Part shown: positions 37,001 to 46,000 of the stretch, in pieces
How the letters are laid out: each line of letters opens with the position of its first letter
Position numbering within the stretch: position 1 is the first letter of the stretch
From: Chrysogorgia sp. JL179-B06
Taxonomy: Eukaryota > Cnidaria > Anthozoa > Scleralcyonacea > Chrysogorgiidae
Reading direction: 5' to 3'
NCBI GenBank assembly: GCA_035772405.1
Contig: JAYKKM010000337.1
Coordinates: forward strand, 432,501 to 496,500
DNA: 64,000 bases
Notes under the pieces: generated by a model
What the model saw: the letters and a program-made list of their open reading frames with translations, nothing else
Databases searched by the model: none
What the model was told of the DNA's origin: nothing
Program-made: the position numbers and the translations under genes

Positions 37001-40000
37001 TCCTAAGCCTGGACCAACAGACCATCCTTCTTGACTAAAACTATCATTGCATATATTAAACAATAACCATCTAGTGTTCTTTGTCTAATGTTCTATATAT
37101 AACTCTGACTCCCATGTTCCTTGCTTTTTTGGCAATAATTAAAAAACAAAGTTGGTGTAACCGAAAATTTTTATCGTGTCATCGTTTTTTGCGAACTGCA
37201 AAATAAAATATTCTGCTTTCTCAAAATGCTGGAAATACCATTTCAAACTCTTTAGAGTTTCAATTTCCACGTGTTGAGTCTTTGACGTCACTTCCTCTAA
37301 TCGCAACCTCCGTATTCACTCGTATGAAAACAGTCTGAAAAGGCGACTTCCCATGCTCGCAATTGCTTGAAATTTGGCAAGTTAAAGTGCCCCTAACCTC
37401 AAACATTTTTATTGTCTTATTTGGAAGGACTTTTAAAATGATAAAGTAACTTCTTTTGAAGATTTTAGTTTCTTCGCTTTCTTTTCGAGATATATCAGTT
37501 TGTTTGATATGCAAATGTACGGAATTTACGTCAACATGCATAATGACTTATTAGAGAAATGTGTATATCTCTTTCATTCTCGAACGGAAATCCTTTAAAA
37601 TCGAGAAGTTTGGTGTTGTGGGAGAAACACGCACACGTATTATTCAGACTTTAGTGTTTTTATTTGATGAACGCAAAGATATATAACATTCTCTGATAAC
37701 TCATTATGCATGTGTGACGTAAATTCCGGACATTTGCATATCAAACAAACTGATATATCTCAAAACGAAAGCGAAAAAACGAAAATCTACAAAAGAAGTT
37801 ACTTTATCATTTTAAAAGTTCTTCCAAATAAGACAATAAAAAATGTTGAGGTTAGGGGCACTTTAAGTAAGAACATGCTCTTTACAAATATGTAAAAATT
37901 CGGGATACCTTAAAATTTGGGTAGATAATAATTATTTGATTAACTCTTTCCTGTCCGGCCCAGTCAAAAGGGGTCATAGAAGACCCCCGATGTCGTCAAT
38001 CGAAAAACACGGCACATGGTAACGCAAGATTAAAAATTGAAATTCGACAAGCGCCAGGGACATGAGATCCACTCACACGCCAAATTTGATTTGATTTCAT
38101 AAACAACTCTGCGATTGGTGGCATTTTGAATTTTCATGATGCTACGCGGGCGTGCAAGATGGGCTTTTCTAGAAAAATGGAAGTTTTTCAACCTGATTTA
38201 TGATAATTAATGCTAATTTATATTAACATAATGTGTCTTGTTCGGAAAATTCAAAAGCATTGGTAACAGCCGGTTTATTGGACTGCGGGAGGCAGCGATA
38301 AAATCATAATTGGATTTCATCGGAGAACCACTTTAACCAAACGCGATAGGACATTATCGATACTTTATTACTGATAATAAAGATGTTTTAGGAGCATTAT
38401 ACAATAGTCTCAATACTCTTACAACAATAAATTCTTAAAGTTACTTAAGTCGCTTATAAAACTAAGTACATTTTACAACGTAGCGTAACGTCATACAGCG
38501 TAGCTTAACGCCCAACGTAGCGTAACGTCTTACAACGTAGCGTAACGTCTTACAACGTAGCGTAACGTCTTACAACGTAGTGTAACGTCTTACAACGTAG
38601 CATAACGCCTTAAAACATAGCGTAACATAGCCTTAAAACAAGTCTTACAACGTAGTGTAACGTCTTACAATGTAGCGTAAAGTCTTACAACGTAGTGTAA
38701 CGTCTTACAATGTAGTGTAACGTCTTTCCACGTAGCGTAACGTCTTACAACGTAGCGTAACTTCTTACAACTTAGTGTAACGTCTTACAACGTAGCGTAA
38801 CATCATTAAGTCCTATAATTGACGTTTACCTCACTAGCGTCGCGTCCACGGCGAACTTGGTTACTTAAAATCAGCTTCGCAATTCTCAGAAAAATCACTT
38901 CGCAGATTTTCGAAATTTTCAAAATCGCTTCGCAATTTGCGAAGCGCAAATTCGGACCTTGTATCGAGTCAGTAAGTCAATGATATAAATAGGTGCATGG
39001 TCATGTAATTACTTTGAAATTAATCTCAACAGTGTCTTGAAAATAATCCTTCTTGATCTTACCAGTGAAGATCACCAGTGAAGATTACTAAGCACAGAGG
39101 GGAGATGTGACCTGATTTTTTAACGATATATGGCCGATATAGATATTTAGTATAGCGGCAAGTATCGCGTAAAACGATACTTTTGCCTCATTTTTCGAAA
39201 TAATACGGGCACGTATGTCGACATATTTCGCTGGCTGTGAACGAAACGGCGTTGTGCATGAAATTACTTTAAGCCTGCTGTTATGTTAATTACCGGGTGT
39301 AAATTATTAATTGTTAAATTTCAATATACTCTCAAATGCTTCATTGACATGCTGTTCATCTTCATTTTCTCGTCTCCTAGACATCAATGCAAATACGAGC
39401 GATGAACTCTCAGTGCCATCGGATGTTCTGACCTGGGCCAAACGTTTATCAGGTAAGACGGAATTGAATCTTTCGTACGCTTCTGCTGAACTGCCGATGT
39501 AATAATACGGCTATGATTGCTGTAACAATACAGCTATCATATAGCTGGACAATATTGTAACAATACAGCTATCATATAGCTGGACAATATTGTAACAATA
39601 CGGCTATCATATAGCTGGACAATATTGTAAGTAACAATACAGCTATCATGCATGGCTGAACAATATTGTAACAATATATACTGCTATGCGTTAATATACA
39701 CAATGTTGTAGTGAATGTGGGAGAGCTCGGAGTGATACGATGAGATTATAAAATATATATTTGAGGCAACTGAAATTGACAACAACTCGAGAAGGTCTTC
39801 GTGGGAGGTATCCTGCACCGGAAGTATCCGATATCATTACACGGCAGACGATACGTGGACGATCGTCAAGCTCATCCTCAGAAAAATGATTCTGAGTCCC
39901 ATACACAAATCGAACCTGTAACCTTCTGATTGCCGGTGAGTCGCTCTAACCATTGAGCTAACGAGACTCAGATGGAGAGCGAAGGTTACAATGATGTACT

Positions 40001-43000
40001 TGTTCCAGGACCTTTTTTAACTATTAAGCTGGGGGGGCAAATGCCCCCCAGTCCCCCCTTGTGCCCCCCCACTAATCATTTTTTGCCCCCCCCCAGGAAA
40101 AGTCCCTTTTTCTTAAATTTAATCAACCAATAAGCAAGGAATAAAAATTAAACAAATGGAAAGTAAGTTTTAGCCCTTAATTAACAACTTATAGACTTAC
40201 TGAAATTATTATGTTGACCTACGTGGCGCGCGTCCCCCATTTAAAATCCCGCAAACAAGTGTTTTCTGTTTTTTACCATATGATAAACGCAATATTATAT
40301 GACCGATTATAAGCACAATGTTTTGGTAGCTTATGGAGCTGCCTAAAGGCTAAAGTGAAAATATTGGTTCCGTACTACTTCTGAGTTTATATATTAAAGT
40401 GTTTCATAATCTTGATGCCCTTTGTAATCGTGCATTTTTAGCAACGGCGTGGTGCCTTAATTTCGCAAAAATTCTTATCAGAAATCGCCGTAAAAGCACT
40501 TCTGGGCTTTGCAAAATTAAAAATGTTCCTGAGGGGGCATGCCCCCAGACCCCCCTAGTAGATTACCGTTACCCCTTTCGAACAACCCTGATCATGAACT
40601 GTAGAAAAACAATGTTTAAATAAAATGGCAGACAAATATATATATATATAAACGAAAAAGCCTACCTCAGAAACAGTAAACATATGTTCTGGCTACGAAG
40701 GTCCCTTTTAGGAAAATGCCCCCCATGGGAAAATCCTTAAAAAAGGCCCTGACTTGTTCGATTGATATGTCGCTATATATCGGTAAAGGTTCGCTCACAA
40801 GCATTACCAACATATAGTGACTGCCGCATAGGCAGTACATATATCAATCAATCCAGTACATCATTGTAATCTTTGCTCTCCATCTGAGTCTCGGTAGCTC
40901 AATGGTTAGAGCGTCTCACTGGCAATCAGATGGTTACAGGTTCGATTCCTGTACGGGACTCAGAATCATTTTTCTGAGGAAATGAGCTTGAGGATCGTCC
41001 ACGTATCGTCTATATACTGCTATCATGGCTGAACTACAGTATATATATATAACAAGTCACAGTACTCGGAACAACATCTCCGTCTTTATACCAGTGACTT
41101 CTGGCGTGCCTCAGGGATCCATCCTTGGACCAATGCTTTTCCTTCTGTATGTTAAAGACCTACCCGATGTAGTATCCTCATTGACTACAATAGCGACCTT
41201 TGCTGATGATACAAAATTGTTCAAGTGCATTATATCAACAGAAGCGGACAACGATCTACTGTAACAGGACTTGAACAACGTTAATGGCTGGTCATTCTCT
41301 TCGAACCTTGCATTTAACCAGACAAAGTGCAAGGTTCAGACAATATCAAGGAAAAAGAATCGCATCATGATACCATACTCCATGGACAACACCGAACTCG
41401 AGTACTGCACGCAGGAACGAGACCTTGGAGTATGGATCTCCTCTGACCTGACTTGGAAAAAGCAGGTTCATTCACAATCAGCAAAAGCCAACAGCATCCT
41501 GGGGTACGTGAGAAGAATTGCAAAAAGCGTCAACGCCATCACCACCAGACGTACCATCTACCTGGCAATAGTCCGTCCTCATCTTGGATATGCGACGCAA
41601 GTTTGGGCCCCTCAGACAGTTGAGCTGATCAAAAATATTGAACGGGTTCAACGACGCGCTACGAAATATATCCTTCGTCTTCCCTTCCAAAGTGAAATTA
41701 CCTACACGAATAAACTAATTGCAACAAACCTACTTTCTCTATCCTACTAGCATGAATACTTAGACATGATTTTTTAATTTTTTAATTTATTTTATTTATT
41801 TATTACACTTTCACCTAATTAATACAAGGTGCGGGACCTAGGCTCCAAATTAATACAGAGCTAGGCTCCAAATTAAGTACGCCCTTTAAATGAATAACAT
41901 AAATTAACATAAATTATCATGAATATAAATTACAATAGATACAGTAACTGCAGTACATAGAGTGTATACATAAATATATATTAGGTATAGAAGGAAGTTT
42001 AAATATGTACATAATTATATAAAAGCAATATAGTAAGATACAATAGTATTAGTAACAGCAAGGGTTAGAAGAGAGCACGTTACGTGAAGCGTGACATTTT
42101 AAGCAAGTAGATTTCCAAGTGCAATAGTTATCTATACGTCTTAATTATTATTTAGAGCATTAGTATAGTGATTATAAAGTTGACTTTTAAAATATTTAAC
42201 TGAATTAGAATTTCGTATTAAGCTTGGTAGATTATTCCATAGTTTAGGTAAACGGTTAAAGTAACTAGTTTGAAAGAGTTTTGTACGACACTTAGGAACT
42301 AACACATCTAATTCAGAACTATTTCTGGTGATTCTTACTGGAATTTCAGGTTCTATAAATCTGTTAATAGAAATATTGTAGTGACCAGTACGACATTTAA
42401 AATAAAAAAACAAGATAATTTAGTTCGTGCCAGTATGATAAGGGCAATAAGTATAGTTTTCTCGGACGCTCATTATATGATATATTGTCCTGCCAGTTTA
42501 ACCTTAGAACATATTTGGTGGCCCTCCGCTGTAGTCTTTCTACCTTACTAATTTTTCCTATTGTCTGGGGTGCCCAGACCTCACTTGCATAATCAAGGTA
42601 TAAGGACGCACTAGCGCAAGATAGAGTAGTTTCTTGGTTTGGCAATCAAAGCCTTTGCATGCGTGTCTCCGCAGAAAACCCAACATTTTGTAGCCTTGAT
42701 ATTCTTCTTTAAAGCAACTAATGGACTCTATTCCTCCCAAACAAATACCCTAGTGTAGCTACAAGATCTCAACATGAAACGGACAACAGCGCTTTCAGAA
42801 AGCGATCTTACAGAACATCTACATATTGCAGATCGTACTTGATAAGAGCTACAAGAATATGGAATGCGCTGCCTGAAGAAATACACCGAACCACTGCTAG
42901 TTTGTCAACCTCCAAAGCCGGCAAACTTAAAGAATATTACTTCTTTTTTGCTGTTAAAGTTGATGGAAGTGATGTTATAGCGGGCATCTGTCTACATGAA

Positions 43001-46000
43001 AACTTCTTTACAGATGCCCGCTATGACCTCACTTCCGTCAACTTTAACAGCAAAAAAAGTCTATGAAGATGAAATTTTCGGCTGACAAGATATATTACAA
43101 TTTATCTCTTCCAGTGCTACTGCGATGAAAATTGTGTGTTTTGAAAAATTAAATTTGCCACTTGAAATAAACCTATACTATTTAAATGTTCTAAATTCGA
43201 AAACATTTTGGAAATTGAATGAAGTAATGTGGAGAAAATTTCATGAGACAAGAGACGAAAATATCCCTCGCCATCATTAAGTTGTCGCTTGATCAGCCCG
43301 CAAATTCTAACCAGCGGTCTGCTTTCGTGACGTCATCCAATCAACCTTGTTCTTGTCGCATGTTGCATGCCAGCTGAATTTTCTTCGCTTTCATGACCTT
43401 TGTACACTGCAAGACTTATAAATGTCATCAAGTGACAGTGATAATATCTACAATATCGAAAACCATATCTAGAAGTCTCACTGTTGATTGGATGACGTCA
43501 CAACTCGTACTCGAGTCATAACTAGCTGACGACGAGCGCTTAATGGCAAAGGTAGAAAGAATTGCAAAAATATAGTATTTCCAATTCGAATTGGGAAAAA
43601 TCTTTTGAGTATGTAAGTACCCGGTAGGTACTTGGGCATTAAAATTCGAAAGTCACAACTCTTTTCAAGTTTTCACGTATTTTCATCGTAGAACTTTAAT
43701 AACGACAACTCGCTATCATATGATTACCTAGACCTATTGGCGGCTCAGTTGAGAACTTGGTGGTCGGCGTTCCATTCATGTGGTTGTGAAATCTATTTTC
43801 CTATCTATTTTTAAAAACATGTGGCTTTCCTCACTTCAGGGCAATCAAGCATATACTTGAGTCATCAGAGTACTCTGAAAGACGAAGCGAAACAACTCGC
43901 GTTGAACCTTGAACAGTTTGGCTTCGACGTTGCGCTTCGCGGAGAACAGTCGGAAGAAGTGTCGGATAAAACGCTTGCCATCCAACGGTGTTCCCTCGTC
44001 ATCCTCTTCTTAACGAAATCGTAAGTAGAACATCTGCTCCTTGGCTTTGAATCGTAAAAAACTAGAGTGCAGCTGCGTTGGGCTGTGTTTTGGATATATA
44101 GCAAAGAGAAAAACTGGTGAACTTCCGAGATTTTTAGGAACGAATTACTGACGTTTCGAGCGGAGCCCTTCATTGCAGAGTAAAGCCGGTGGTGACACAC
44201 TATGTGGTGTCAAAGACTTTTGTTTCCGAAGTCTCGGACACAAAATCTTCAAGTGTATCATCGAAGTCTCTGAAAATTTTTGTGTCGGATACCAACGGAG
44301 ATCTTGTTTTCGAAATAGAACTGTGTTCTAATCACAGAGAGAAGTCTCCGACACAAAAGTTTCAGAGACTTCGATGATACACTTGAAGATTTTATGTCCG
44401 AGACTTCGGAAACAAAAGTCTCGGAGACCACGTAAGTGTGTCACCGGCTTAAGACGAGATGAACAATCTCTGAAAAATTATTCGTGTTGGTTTTTGTGCG
44501 ATTTCGCTAATGCTGTATGTCAGCGTGTATAACTTCTCAGTTTATACTCGTTCGTCATGCAAAAGAAATAACATATTGTCTTGCGAATGTTCATGAGTGT
44601 TGTTCAGTACGTAAACTGACCTACACGGCTACACAAGTGTACGTTGTACTTAAACATTAACAGGCAACAAAGGAAAAAAACAAATATGACCGGTACAAAA
44701 TCCTCCGTGACCGGCAGATTTCCAAGATTTATTTCAAGGCTTGGTTGATTGTTTTTGTTATTGCACGGTGGTTCCGTGAATCTTCACGCTATAGTCGTGA
44801 CGCAATCTGTAGGCCACGAGGGGAGATGTGATTTTGGGCTGTTTACATGAATCTGGATTGAGTTTTATTCCGGATTGAACTCATACCGGCTCTGTTAAAA
44901 TCCCTTGTTTGAATCCGGAATGAGATGCAGCTCAATCCGGATTGAGTTAATTCCGGTTCTCATTCCGGATTGAGTTTCATTCCGGGTTGAGTTTCATTGA
45001 AATTTCATTCCGGTGTCATGTAAAGGCGGTGCAAGATTTCATTCCGGAATGAAAAATACGACCTAGAAGACTGAAACGAACAACACATGCGTGCTTTTAA
45101 CATTTATAGACGACAATTTGCAGCTAGAGACAGGAATTGCGCCGACGTCATATTGTTCAATATAGATAGCTCTTTGTCGACGAAAGGTGAATTAAATGCT
45201 TGTGTACTTGCGACCGCATCGATTATCGTTGCTAGCAATGCTTCTCCCCTTTTCTTTATGTTTATTCTTCACCAAATTATCAGTTTAAGGAAATCGTTGA
45301 AAGAAACATACGGCCTCCTACAGTATAATGTAGATCGCCATCTTGAAATTTCAGATTTCGAAGCTAATAAAATAAAATAAAGAAAAGAAAAGAACAAGGG
45401 ACACCGAGCCGTGTAAAAAATAAGACGTCTTTAAACTCCTGTTTCAGATACATTGAAGAACCCGTCCTGCAAGACCACATCACAGAAGCTCAGAATAACA
45501 ACAAGCATGTAATTGCAGCTCGTTTTGAACCAGGTCTAACCTCCACGTTAGCAAACGTAGTCAGTTGGGTGGACCTCTTCAGCGGAAGTGGTAGTGGAAT
45601 ATCGTACGCGTTCGATCCAGAACAACTGAACTCTCTGATCACCGAGTGTCAGGCTCTTGTCTACGGTAGTGGTGACGTTGCACCGCTCTCTGAGTCGCTG
45701 TCGGAATCCAAGAGTCAGCCATTGTCTGAGTCCGCGCCAGCTATCCCGGCTTGTAGCGGCATGGAACCCGGTGGACCTTCCGAAGTTGACTCGAATCTCT
45801 CCGACGAGAAACGGCTGAAAAAGGCGGAGAAAAAGAAAGTACAATTCTCGCCGCAGACCGCAAGCAACCATGTGGTAAGCGGCAAAGACGACGACAACGA
45901 TCAGATCAAGCCTTTGGCGGCTTGCACTGTGGCGGCCGCGATGGTCGGGGCAGCGGCAGAACATTTGGGCTTGACCATGAAGGCAAGCCCGGCGGGCCTA

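Noticed and set aside
38460..38812. CRISPR-like array
   Set aside because: Repeats are contiguous with no unique spacers, in an intron of an animal gene.
45087..45380. 97-codon plus-strand ORF in ROCO-TIR intron 12
   Set aside because: No domain recognised and no splice pair in phase with exons 12 and 13; it begins inside the MITE-like block.
45569..45964. Minus-strand ORF of 138 codons
   Set aside because: Shadow of ROCO-TIR exon 13.
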